Under the pieces are notes generated by a model. It was not told the origin of the DNA and did not search any database. It worked only from the letters and a program-made list of their open reading frames with translations. From Limnomonas spitsbergensis (taxonomy: Eukaryota; Chlorophyta; Chlorophyceae; Chlamydomonadales): DNA of 64,000 nt. The position numbers and the translations under genes were made by a program. The DNA lies in contig JAYJMM010000102.1 of assembly GCA_037349105.1 (NCBI GenBank), positions 1,550,001-1,614,000 of the forward strand, given 5' to 3'. Shown here piece by piece: positions 1 to 10,340 of the stretch. Every line of letters begins with the position of its first letter. Positions within the stretch are counted from its first letter, which is position 1.

Positions 1-174
1 CGTGGCCGAGCGTTCAACAGGGCCCTGCAGGTATGCACTGTTCTAAACATGTAGCGCATCCTCCACCTGCTCGCTATCCCCCCGTACCCAACACCGCTGG
101 CAGCAGCGTACCTCTCGCCGCTGACCGTTGCCCCGTCCTCTGGTATCAGCCGTGCTGATCGCGCCGAGCCGCAG

Positions 175-891
175 TCACAAATTTTTGCGCACACAAGCAC
201 ACTTCCTTTGGCTAGTGCGGCTCTTGGCTTGCGCCAGCACGGCACCCGCCGTGGACTGGAACCAGGCGCGGTAGGTCGCCGCAGATCTGTGCTCGGTGGT
301 TGGGTCCCTGGGGTCCCCACCGCCGGTTGCGTCCAGCCGTGCTTGCTCGTAGGCTGCGTCAACGAGTGCCAACACCTCTTTGACGGGTAGGTGCCTAAAG
401 GCGGCTGCTGCCCCGCACAAGGTGGGGGTGGCTGTCCCCCGCTCCAGCTCCTCTAATGCACCCAGCAGATCAGAGCACAAGGTGCGGCCGCCAGTGCCCT
501 GGCTGACTGCAAGCTGCATATCTGCTGCCATGGCTTGAGCCATGAGAGGGCTGTATTGCTGTGCCGCCGGTGTTGCCGCTGCATTGTAGAAGCGGAGGAT
601 ATGGGTCCACCAGTCTCGTTGTAGTGGCTGGAGCTGCAGCTCTCTCAAGACTCCCCAACTGGCGGCTGATGCAGGTAGCCCCGCAGCCTGGCGTAGGTCC
701 TGAAGCAAGCTGGACTGCATTTTGCTGGAGAGACATTGCCGCGGCCGAAGGTGGCTGGTGGCCCACACCACGTCGCCGTAGTTGGCCGCAGGCGCTGCGT
801 ACACAGCTGCCAACCTGATGCGGGTTGGAAGATGGCGCCTGAGGCCCATCTTGGCTGCCATGCGGCGAATGCGGTGCAGCGCGGCAGCCAA
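175..891 (-). pseudogene. 3' fragment of a non-LTR retrotransposon (LINE)
   Basis: An open frame of about 238 codons reads on the minus strand. It has the look of the region after the reverse transcriptase in green-algal LINEs: a stretch with NYGDVVW (compare the usual SYGCEVW), then a Leu/Gln/Arg-rich segment with WGVLREL and WWTHILRFYN. No reverse transcriptase, endonuclease or zinc finger is left in the window, so this is a truncated relic, possibly continuing left of base 1. The assignment rests on residue pattern only; an unrelated hypothetical protein is possible. Confidence 0.45.
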
Positions 892-2522
892 CCAGTGGTG
901 TTGTAAGTAGCTTCACAGTGTCATATTCATCGGCCCTAAGCTACCTCAGCTGATAAGCCAAGCCTCCTCATGTGGAGGGAACCTCAGGGTCCAGCTAAAG
1001 GTTTGTACATACTGGTGGTTGTTGTTGTTGTTTGCCCCCTTTTTACATTCTTCTCTTCTCCCTTCTGATCAGTGGGGCGCCCTCACGGCCAAGCAGGGGT
1101 GGGATACACTTGCTTTTCTGGACTTATCCTGTTTTTAGAGGCTTTGATGAGGGTAAGTCTCTAGTGGAACTCAGGTGTTGGACGTGGTCCTCGTTGCCTT
1201 CCCGGCCTCTCCTTTTGTTCCTTTCCCCCTCTCTTCCTTTTAGTTCCTTCTTTACTCCCTTCTGAACAGTTGGGCGCCCACGCGGCCGAGCTTTGAGCGG
1301 GCCCAGAGGTGTAACGTTATTGACATACTGGTGGCATTTAACGCTCACGCAGCCGAGCCTTTTTGAGTAGGGCCCAAAGGTCAATGACATTACACCTCTG
1401 GGCCTTGCTCAAAAAGGCTCGGCCGCGCAGGCGCCCAACTGTCCCGTTGGAAGAAAATGAACTGAAGGTAAAAGGGAAAGAAGGAGAAGAATACAAATGA
1501 AGGTAAAAGGGAAAGAAGGAGAAGAATACGAAGGAGAAAGAAATACCCCCCCAAAAAGGTAAAGGCAGCCCGAATTATCGCTGCCCCTCTCAAGCATATT
1601 CCCCAAGAAGGCAAAAAAAAAAAAAATCTAGGCCTCAACAATGCGTGCAAGGTCTTCAACAAAAATCAGAGCCTCCCATCTAAGCTTGCCCTGGTACAAC
1701 TGTTGAAAGTCAGGGCCCAAAGGTGCAATGTCGTTGACTGGTGGCATCCGTTTCAATGAACGAGGGATCCGACCCGCCAACGGTCCTCTTTCACCCCACT
1801 GTCTTGCACTACCAAACCCAAGTTTCTACCCCATAACATAGGACGTCAGCACCTTGGGTCGGTTCGCTGGGTTCCATGCCAGGTCCCTACCATAGGAGAG
1901 TTGCAAGGCTGCAATATGGTCATGACTGTGCTTGGTAGGTGGAATTGAGCTTGCATGTCCCCTACCAGCCCCATGTGTGGTCGAGCGTTATCATAAGCAG
2001 GGCCCAGTGGGTATGCATCGTCCTGAACTGCTGACAGTATGTTTTCATCTCAACTTTGGTCCAGCAGTATGCATTGGGCAGGATCACCCAGCAGCATTCA
2101 TTACATGTTGCCATACCAAGGCCTATGCACCATCATAAACGCGTACGGTAGCCATACAACGTGCCCATGCAGGCTTCCATGAGTGCGTCGTCTCGTCAGA
2201 AGTGGCACAGCCAAACAAAAAACAAACACAAAAAAGCACACGACCTTGCTTGGGGTAATCAAACAAACATAATCCTTATAGCCATGCCAGCCTGTGTGCC
2301 ATGCATCACTCTATTACCACCCATGAGGTCCACCGAAAGATCTATGTCACCAGTTCTCCTAACCCCGACCAGCATGGTGACATGAGTGCAGGATACAGCG
2401 ACTGCCGGCATGCTGTACAATTATCAATCCCAAGGGCGCCCATGCAGGATGGACCCCTCATTGGGTAAAGATTGACATGGCGGTTAAAAGAGGAGCTCCT
2501 GTTCAGCTTAAGCCACAGAGGC
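892..2522. other. Gene-poor stretch with repeats
   Basis: No convincing gene is seen. It holds several copies of a short dispersed repeat (about 1268-1331, 1341-1397, 1378-1437 inverted, 1705-1750, and a weaker one near 1978-2010), a directly repeated purine-rich block of about 36 bases at 1465-1535, and a poly(A) run at 1613-1626. A minus-strand TGTAA (plus-strand TTACA at 2101-2105) lies about 420 bases past the stop of the small gene at 2523-3245 and could be its poly(A) signal. Confidence 0.5.
1337..1430. repeat. Inverted pair of a dispersed repeat
   Basis: Two arms of about 35 bases face each other with about 10 bases between. Each arm contains GCCGAGCCTTTTTGAG followed by a GGGCCC- or AAGGCCC-like block and AGGT. 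The same unit recurs in both orientations elsewhere in the window (about 1268-1331, 1705-1750, 41372-41432 inverted, 61358-61412), so this is a head-to-head pair of a dispersed family and not an isolated hairpin. It may be a terminal sequence of a transposon family. Confidence 0.6.
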
Positions 2523-3245
2523 TCATACACCGACTTGCTTGGGATATGGGAACGGGACCTCTAGCTCGGCAGCTTGCTTCTGAAGCTCCCGCATCTTGTG
2601 GTTATGGTAGATGAAGCCAACATCGCGCTTCCTGGCAAGCGGGCCCCGGTCAACATTCGATGTCACCTACAAACAATAAAGCAAGTTAGATAAATCAAAG
2701 GAGTGGCAGGTGTGACAATCATGCTTACCCGGACCATGGCCTGGAATCGCTTGTATATCTGCGAACGACGAAACGAAGGGCTGTGAAACAAAGACCAGGA
2801 GAGATGCATTCGATTACACTTGCTCTTTACCTCTTGGCATTTGTGATAGCGAGCATGGCCACTGCTGCGCACGCAGTCCAAGGACTCCTGCTTCAAAATC
2901 TGGAGAGAGGACGCTATGGAATCAGTAAAAACGAAGGTAGTGAAGCCCGTGCTTTAAGCAACCAGAGCAGGATCTTCAGCTACGAGGTATTCACTCAGGA
3001 TGTTCACGGACCTTCACTTTCTCAACGTTGATATACTTGCGCGATATCCTGTAGTTGCTGTTGTGAAAGAAGACATGCGGCTCCGCCTTCTCATCGGGCA
3101 GGCTGTGCAACAAAGGGGCATCGGGCCTTGCCCATCGTTTCCCATCGTTCCCTGAAAGTGACTTATACAAGTCATCGATCTTCTGTCTCCACTCCTGGCT
3201 ACCCATGTTGAAGGGCCGTGAGCTCTGCTGCCTTCGGTCTGACAT
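2523..3245 (-). CDS. Small basic protein, three exons, function unknown
   Basis: Spliced minus-strand model: exon 1 3245-3012 (ATG at 3245), micro-exon 2758-2729 (30 nt), exon 3 2666-2523 ending in TGA. The phases agree and give about 135 residues. Exon 2 sits between a CGCAG acceptor and a GTAAGC donor and encodes IYKRFQAMVR; exon 3 follows a pyrimidine-rich TTTGTAG acceptor. The exon 1 donor is weak (GTCCGT, or GTGAAG six bases earlier), and an upstream start in the same frame at 3287 cannot be excluded. The protein is charged, rich in Lys, Arg, His and Tyr, with no signal peptide or membrane segment; the last part (KMRELQKQAAELE) is likely helical. I do not recognise the family. The very clean phasing and lack of low complexity argue for a real, conserved gene. 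Confidence 0.6.
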
Positions 3246-3479
3246 GTACCTACGAGTGATAGTGCGAGAGAAGTGTGAATTCAGCACCCAATGACAAAGG
3301 GTAAAGCAGGGGGGGTAAAGCAGGGGTAAAGCAGGGGTACCCCTGGGATAAATCCCCCATTGAATAAAGTAAAAGAAAGAAAGAAAGAAAACGCCTGAGC
3401 GTGGCTTGAGGAATACAGGATTTTAAATGCCGTACACCGGATAAATATTTTTATACATATTTACGAGTGTTGTGTTCAG
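3246..3479. other. Short spacer with GGGTAAAGCA and GAAA repeats
   Basis: Upstream of the small minus-strand gene. It holds three imperfect copies of GGGTAAAGCAGGGG at about 3300-3340 and a (GAAA)n tract at 3370-3390. No gene is seen; the promoter of the minus-strand gene should lie here, but no motif can be named. Confidence 0.4.
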
Positions 3480-3579
3480 GGGCACGCTTTGAGAAAATTT
3501 CCCGCCCCGGAACCTCTGGTTGCCCCCCCCCTGGTTGTGTTTCCCCCTGAAATTAAAGTGTTCCCGTGTGTTTCCCCTG

Positions 3580-3937
3580 CGTCTTTCCTCTGGCAATGCA
3601 CGTTGCGGAATATGTGCCCAACAATGTACCGGATGTTGCCTGCGGACTATGTGCCAATCCTCTTCTCGATGCAAGACAGGCTTGAGCAGATCGACCAGGA
3701 ATATAATAAATTGATGAGCAACACGGAGGACCTGCTATCCAGTACAGGGAAGATGCAGCTCCTGGTCGACGAGGAAGCCCAACTCTATCAGCACCAGCGT
3801 CAGCTCCGTATGATCCTTTCTAATTCAAATAGTGCCTACGATGGATTCTTCTTTGTGAATCCGGCGGACGCACTGATTTAACATTGGGAGGACAAAACTG
3901 GCCCCTACAGCAGGGACAAGCAGCTCGTTCCCCCCCT
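3580..3937 (+). pseudogene. Element-encoded unknown protein, copy 1 (stop codon)
   Basis: The frame reads an acidic, Gln/Leu-rich segment (SMQDRLEQIDQEYNKLMSN, then a part with YDGFFFVNPADALI). In copy 2 the same frame continues as QHWEDKTGPYSRDKQL to a GTAAG-like splice donor, but here CAA has become TAA at about 3879, so copy 1 is truncated. The match at protein level between the two copies suggests this was a coding exon of the element. I recognise no domain. Confidence 0.5.
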
Positions 3938-4236
3938 CACGAGGTAAGTTGATAAATAGACAGCGACAGTAGAAAGTGATGTTTGCCCCACGTCTCTGAC
4001 TGATTGGGGTTGTTGGCCATGTATGCAGGTCTCCTGAACAGCGCTCTCCGATGCATGACCTGGTTTTCAGGTCTGGGTGAATTTTCAAAGTATGTTCTTA
4101 AGGTACATGATTGGGGCTTATAGAAGGCGGATGTGTGGAGCTGTGACTCACATCGGTCGTGCTGTTGTAGCACGAGGGATATTTGCCCCAGCCCCAGCCC
4201 CACTTTGCGCATGGCAGATGAAGGAGGTCCCCAGAT

Positions 4237-4698
4237 TTGTGTGCGATTTACAGCAGTACCCTGTGCATCACCTCCCCTGAATTGGCTCAACACATGGAAG
4301 TGCCAGCCTTTGGCCTCAGCGTGCGGCTGCCATGTGACTTTCTGAAGCCCTTATACGCTGATCCCCAGATTCCCCTGCTAACTTTGAATGCAGGCTCGCC
4401 ATCTCATCCCCCATCTGAGGCTCCTTGCCAAAGCAGCAGCTGCCAGGAAGTCAGTGGCGACGGAGAAGTGGAGGGATGCTTCGAGGGACACTTGGTAGAA
4501 CAGCTTCCCGACCAGCCCGAGCCTGACGCGTCCTCCTCATCATTGTGGCATGCTTGGGGGGATAGGTGCCATGCAGGGAAAGACAGCGCATTCGGCAGCA
4601 TGGCTGGGTGTAGGGGAAAGGAGCTGCGACCTCGATCATTATGGACAGCCCCGAGGCAGCGCCTGCTCGCACCCTCCCTGGCCCGATCGATTGGGTGA
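4237..4698 (+). pseudogene. Second coding stretch of the unknown element, copy 1
   Basis: A frame with SPELAQHMEVPAFGL and an acidic EVSGDGEVEG block is matched by copy 2 at about 23990-24330. Two of the length differences between the copies in this stretch are 9 and 6 bases and so keep the frame, which favours past selection on a protein; a third difference of about 10 bases near 4617-4660 does not. The frame has no family I recognise. It ends in a region where copy 1 and copy 2 differ most. Confidence 0.4.
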
Positions 4699-7053
4699 TG
4701 ACAGCCCAGCTGCTGCTCCTGCACCTCGGCTCTCTGGGAGTGACTGGGGCCAACCCAAAAATGAGGGACGGGGGCTGCTTTGCATTGCCAAAAGCTATCC
4801 CGTTCTTCCCCTCCATACTTTGAGGTGGATTTTGGCGGGTTTCGGTTCAAGCACAGGGCCCTTTTAATCATGCGATTATCTGAAATGATTTCTTCAAGGA
4901 GACAGCCATTTTTAAGGCAGCAGAAAGAACAGCCTCTTTGCGCATCATGGCCAATTGCTTGACCCAGCCAATTCTCATGACCCAGAACAATTTTGTGCGC
5001 ATGTGCATATTCTGAGCTGCTGCGCTTGCATGGGTGCATGAACTTCTGGTAAACTTGCGCAATTGGCGACAACATGAACTACAGTACCGTTACGGGCGTA
5101 TAGGAACCATCATCTCTCAGTAGTTGCATCTTCATTTCCTCGCCTCTCTCCATCAACATGCTCTATCTCACCGACTCGCAATCAACAGCTGTGTCTCACC
5201 TTGGCCTTTCTCTTGACAACATTTATTTCGCCCTCAATTACCCTTTGGCATGCAAAAGTGGACAGAGGTGCACCCAGCTAGCTTCCTTTCACCTTCTGCA
5301 ACGCTGTAGGACCTGTTGTCGAGCCACTACAAGCAACCCAACGATCCGAAAAGCCTCCGTTGAGAAACTAGGCACCATATACCAGCGCCTAGCTATGTTG
5401 TGACTGGATGCCGGCCGGCCCTTGCAATACTCCATGAGCATGTCTAGCAAGGCAGGACTTGGTCAAACATCATCAAATGTTTCCAACTGCGCTGGCGAAT
5501 AGCCCGCTGTTTACGTTTTACATGTCATGATGGGTGATTGGGTGCCTTAACAATGGATGGAGGAAAGGCCCAGTTCTTCAGGGGTTGTTCTTGATGAGTA
5601 CTTCCCTTTGGCACCAGTGGACACATTCCCGGTTTGAGCTGTGGCCAGGTTCTTCACAACTGAAAAATACATGGGCCAGGCAGAGGAGGCTATGTAAGCA
5701 CATGGCATCTGCTCTGCAATTCTTCTCGCATGCCAAAGCAGGACCCGGCAGTTTTCCAGTCCCAACTAAGTGTTTATGAGCACAGCGCGCTACTCCAATT
5801 CACAAGTTGTTGTAAGTCAGGGAGCTCCCACAGCGCCCTATGGCAGTGTACATAGTTTATTCCGTTCCTCACTAAATATGGCTGCGATCACGTATACGTG
5901 GGGGCAGCACCTGGCGCATGCTGTATACTAATTCATCCCGTCTTGAAGATGCCTGGATGAGAGCTGGAAAAGGCCTCCTCGTGTCATGCTGTTGCAGCGC
6001 ACCCCGCGTATTACTGAATTATCAGTTCCTCTTCTGTGAATTCCTGCAGTTTGTTGCTGTGTACGTAACTGCTGTTGCACTTACACTTCTGTGTATTCTC
6101 TGGATGCCAGAGAAGTGTGTTTCTTTACACTTAAGCCTCCTTCTTAGTGGCTGCTGAAGTTTCTGCAGCCACTATATCTTTCTTACTTGAACTCCTAAAT
6201 ACGCTCTTAAGCTTTCCGAGAACACTACTTTTGAGTCCAGCACTTCTAACTGCTCACCTGTAATTTGAGCCAACACATACACTGCTCACCCTAATCGAGA
6301 TAGCACATCACTACTCGATTATTGCAACCTGTCAACCGAGTTCAGCACTTTTAATTGCTCGCCCATACACGTTACATCTTCTCTGAGGGCGACACAGATC
6401 GACTCATCTCAAGTGCACTAAGCACAAGTCACCGGATATTTCGGCCCTCAGGCATACTCCAGCCTTACAGCTGGTTTACCACCACCAAATCCATTAACCA
6501 GTTCATCTACAGCCAGTCCTGAGGCTACAAGTCGGCTCCCTGATAGTTTGTCAAGGTCACCTCCCCATCTGAAGATCGCCACCAGAGACTTCTCATCAGA
6601 GATCTTCGGACACTGGCGACCAGTGTACTACGTCTCCCACCTACTGCTACAGTCACCTTCGGAAGGGTTGACCCATCAGGCACTCTTGTCCACAGTAGAG
6701 AATATTCAGGTAAGTAGCCCAGGAGGTACTTATCTTAATTGATCGACTGATTCCCAGGTTTACATCTGGGAATCCGAGTCTAAACAGCAGTGGTCAGGAA
6801 TCAGTCATATTCCTGAAGTCATAGCACGTTCATCAGAAAGAAATAGGCTACTTTGTCATGCTGATGTAGCGCACCGTGCGTATTACTGAATTATCAGTTC
6901 CTTGTTATGGATTCCTGTATGGTAGTCGAACCCTGTGTACAGTGCTGCTGTTGCACTTACACTTGTGTGTATTCTCTGTTGAACAAGAGAAGTGTGTGTT
7001 TCACACTTTTTGCTCCTTCTTAGTGGCTGCTGAAGTGTATGCAGCCACTATTT

Positions 7054-7147
7054 CTTTTTTACTTGAAGCCCTGATTTCGTAATCACCCTTTAATCTGAAG
7101 TTGCAGATTAAAGGGTGATTACGAAATCAGGGCTTCAAGTAAGAAAG
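7054..7147. repeat. Perfect 37-bp palindrome, 6-base spacer
   Basis: Arms 7061-7097 and 7104-7140 are exact reverse complements around the spacer AAGTTG; with one mismatch the pairing extends to 7054 and 7147. Such a sequence would form a stem of about 44 bp as RNA or a cruciform as DNA. It follows directly on the 10-bp TAGTGGCTGC hairpin (7021-7050) and precedes the array of short hairpins. Confidence 0.9.
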
Positions 7148-7159
7148 TCACTCCTCATC

Positions 7160-7289
7160 GAGCAAGCACAAACACTGCTCACTTTACTTGAGCAAGCACA
7201 AACACTGCTCGAGTATCGAACCACCAAACAGAACAAGCACTAAAACTGTTCGATCCCTTTCAGTCTAAGCAAGCACGAACACTGCTTAG
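7160..7289 (+). repeat. Array of four hairpins with a common 11-base loop and differing stems
   Basis: Four units each read stem + AGCACnAAnAC loop + matching stem: GAGCA/TGCTC at 7160-7180 and 7190-7210, GAACA/TGTTC at 7231-7251, CTAAGCA/TGCTTAG at 7265-7289. The loops are AGCACAAACAC (twice), AGCACTAAAAC and AGCACGAACAC. Where a stem base changes, its partner changes too, which indicates selection for pairing. Weaker relatives occur in the first unit at about 6230-6365, for example CGAGATAGCAC...TACTCG. Confidence 0.8.
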
Positions 7290-7792
7290 CCTTGAAGGTC
7301 TACTCTTGATATTTCGGCCTTTATCAGGCATTCTCCAGCCTTCCAGCTGGTTTACCACCACCAACTTCATCAACTCCTCATCAACAGCCAGTCCAGAGGC
7401 TCCAAGTCGACTCCCTGATAGATCATCAAGCGAGTCTCCCCATCTGAAGATCGCCTACAAGCGACTTCCCACTGAAGATCATCGTACCCTGTCATCAGTG
7501 TACTACATCTTCAACTGCTGCTTCAGTCACCTTCGGAAGGGTCGAACCATCAGGCAATCTTGTCAACAGTAGAGAATAGTCAGGTAAGTAGTCCAGGGGA
7601 TACTTATCTTAAATACATCGACTGATTCCCAGGTTTACAGCTGGGAATTCGAGTCTCAACAGCAGTGACCAGGAATCTATCATATTCCTGAAGTCACAGC
7701 ACTTTTCTAGTGAAAGAGTGACGTTGATACTTGCTTTATCTGTTTCCTGTACTTGCGCAGTCATTTACTAGGCGCAGCGCTTAGCCCCGACA

Positions 7793-10340
7793 ACTTGGCC
7801 CCCAAGTGGGGGTTCCAACATGGCTACAAGGCCCCAAGTGGGGGTTCCAGCTGCACATCGTCTTAACTGGAATCGTTCCTAGTTACTAAACTGCAATTCT
7901 GACAACCGTGCTTATAAGTTGCAAGGTTAGGACTTTTGCCCTTTCATAATGAATATCCTGATTTGCTTTATAAGGATTACCGGTATATATTACGTCAATA
8001 TTTCGCCCGCAGGGTATTTACGAATTCAAGACACCCATCTCAGTGACGCAAGTTTCTTAATTGGATATCTTGGATGATTGTGCGGGATTTTTGTGCTCAT
8101 AACATTGACCAGCTTGCAAACCATTGGGCTTATAGAGAGATAAGTTCCTTTTTCTCAACCTACCTCAAAATCCTGGGTTTTGCAGGTCATGCAAGCATCT
8201 CAAATTCATTGCATTCAATCATGAATGACGGTGTTCAACTGACTCTAAATCAATCAGCTGCTTTGAGGAGAAAGTTGTGTAAACTTTGTGCCAGGTTATG
8301 CAGCCATGATACATTCAATGTTGTGGCTGTGGGTCATACCCACACGAAAGAGGTTAAATGCATTAATCTGTTCAAGCCCTCATTCCTTCAGCTGTGGTCA
8401 TAATCAGGGACCGAGGTTTTTCCCTTCAAGATCTTCATGAGCGAAGTCGAAGTTGTTAAACTGCTAGACGGTCAAGATCTCTCCATACTGTCAGGCAGTA
8501 CCAGGCCGTACAGATCTCCGTACTACCAGGTCCACTTATGCAATGAGCCTCTTTGTGTCTAACCTATGCTGGTTTCAAGAATCAATTATTGGGCCTTCAG
8601 CAATGCTGGCCCAGGCATGGTAATCCACAGGGGCACTTGATCCTTGCTTGACTAAAAATAAAAGAACAAAATACTGACCGCTGCACCGTTGGGGGGGTCT
8701 TTCTTTGCAACCAATGCCTCGCAGTGTTATACTGCACAAATTTGAGCAATCTTGCAGCTGTCAGTTTGTTTGAGGCTCACCATGTTCTGAATTGCTTGCT
8801 ACATGTTTGCTGCTTCTCTACCTCAGCAGCTACATGTTTAGAGCTGGGGGGGGGTGTGTGTGCAAAGTTCGTGCTCAGCACTCGCATTTCCTGTTTACGT
8901 TCCTGATACATCAGTCACCAATCATGCGAATGTCTGACAAAATAATAGTGCCATGCACAAAGCTGTGCAGCATAAGCACCCTGTTCTAACGGTGAAAATT
9001 GTATTAAATGTGGTACCAATATAAAACGGTAGTTTAAAAAGGAAAATAGATACGGATCTGCCTTGGATTGCTATTTGTACTGTGTAACTGTACATCCGGG
9101 CACCGGTGCTAATTTAGATTCTGCTAGCCAATCTGATTATGTGACCCAGTGTTTTTTCCTAATGCGGTGGGAAAACTGTCACTGTCATGTGCTTAAATTA
9201 TCTGGCCACTGAAATTGCGGCCTAGAGTGCTAGATCATGCCTGGTTACCATGCTATGGCCGGAAGAACGTATTTTGTTGTTTAGCAATGTGATATGCCGC
9301 GATATTCTAAAAGTGCGGCCCAGGGGTTACCTCCTTTTGACAGCTATGCGCTCTTAACGTCTGCACTCTGCTGCCATACCTGTTGGGATCATGATATCGG
9401 GTCCAGCGGGGTCCTGGTGCCGCCTAGGATACCTGAAGCCGGAGACAGTACTTAATCGTGAACTGCCTCTTATGTCGCTTGCCTGTTCAGGATGATCTGA
9501 GAATTCGAGCTTCTATAAGATTGTAATTGACACCCTGTGTCAATCATCATCCTATGAGTATAGATAATTGTACTGTGACACAGTTGTGATTTACGAGTCC
9601 ACACTTTGGGATAAAGTCCACACTTTCATGTCTTCCTGTGAATTTAGCTCTGTTATGAGTACATTGCTGCAAATTGTACCCAAACTAAAGCTTTCATACT
9701 GCAGCTGCTTTTGCCCGCAAGAACGGCTGTGGAGGATGTTACTTTGAAGCCTACAGCTCCAGCGCAACAGCGTCTCGGGACCACAGCAATATCCGGAGAA
9801 ATTCATGTCCAAGGGCCTCGCCAATTACGGATCTAGATAAAAACAGCACCAGCCTCTGCCCTGGGATTTTGCTTGCACATCGTGGAACTGTCCTCTAGTG
9901 TTGGCTTAATTTGCGGATGGCTCCTTGATTATAACTGATTGGCTTTTGCATTTTAGTACTCGAGGTACTTAGTCAGTTGACAACTGCTGTCAATTTGAAG
10001 ATTTTGCATGCATCTCACGCACGGCTGATGTGTGTTTAAATTTTAGCGCTGACTTGCGCTTGCAAAGGATATTTTGGCTGAAGACAGTCAAGGCTTTCAT
10101 TCGTTTTTGTGTTGATCTGTTTTTAAATTGACATGTAACCAAGGTTCAAAAATATTGTTATTCATATGTTTTGCTTCTAAGCACTTCTATGATTGAACTA
10201 CGTAAAATACGTAACCTTAAAACGAAGGTGAAACGGTCTTTTCAGATTTCCCCCTGGAGATTTCCGCCCTTTTTGACAGTCCTCCATAAGTGTCTCCTTT
10301 GTCTCTTATTTCGGACTGGGGGGGAGTGAAAGCCCCGACA
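7793..10340. other. Unique, apparently non-coding body of the insertion
   Basis: Apart from a repeated hairpin CCCCAAGTGGGG with GGTTCCA (about 7797-7850) near its left end, nothing is recognised. The base composition is more A/T-rich than the surroundings, and open frames are short and unlike known families. The longest (8074-8403) shows no motif I can name. Confidence 0.5.

Larger units (their letters stand above)
3480..5981 (+). mobile_element. Mobile element copy 1, left part
   Basis: This segment is repeated with high identity at 23385-25715. The match starts weakly near 3480, is clear from GCGTCTTTCCTCTGGCAATG (about 3581) and runs to CTCG at 5978-5981, where it stops at an insertion and resumes at 10341. 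Relative to copy 2 it has an extra block at about 4791-5052 and lacks the MITE of copy 2. It carries two degenerate coding stretches (3580-3937 and about 4237-4698). No transposase, integrase or reverse transcriptase signature is visible, so its class is unknown. Confidence 0.75.
5982..7792. repeat. Tandem pair of long repeats in the insertion
   Basis: Unit 1 (5982-6853) and unit 2 (6854-7792) share their start (TGTCATGCTG, then GCGTATTACTGAATTATCAG), a hairpin with TAGTGGCTGC arms (6145-6174 and 7021-7050), a GATATTTCGGCC box (about 6435 and 7307), a TTCCAGCTGG/TTACAGCTGG segment, and a 3' part ending in the TCCTGAAGTCA region. They differ by many substitutions, so the duplication is not recent. 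Unit 2 has gained a large palindrome (7054-7147) that unit 1 lacks. Confidence 0.75.
5982..10340. mobile_element. 4,359-bp hairpin-rich insertion, TG...CA ends, CTCG target duplication
   Basis: Copy 2 of the host element reads straight through this point (CTCG at 25712-25715 followed by CACCC). Here the same CTCG occurs twice, at 5978-5981 and 10341-10344, with 4,359 bases between that begin TGTCATGCTG and end AGCCCCGACA. The 5' end holds two tandem units of about 870 and 930 bases (5982-6853 and 6854-7792), the second ending with the same AGCCCCGACA as the whole insert. The remaining 2.5 kb (7793-10340) is unique and has no convincing gene. TG...CA ends and a short target duplication suit an LTR-type integrase, but no matching 3' LTR is present; a split-repeat element (like Chlamydomonas TOC1) or a non-autonomous derivative is possible. 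Confidence 0.8.

Noticed and set aside
7783..7850. A primer-binding site after an LTR end
   Set aside because: TTGGCCCCCAAGTGGGGG follows AGCCCCGACA, but it is a hairpin repeated twice and does not match a tRNA 3' end that I can name; no 3' LTR is present.
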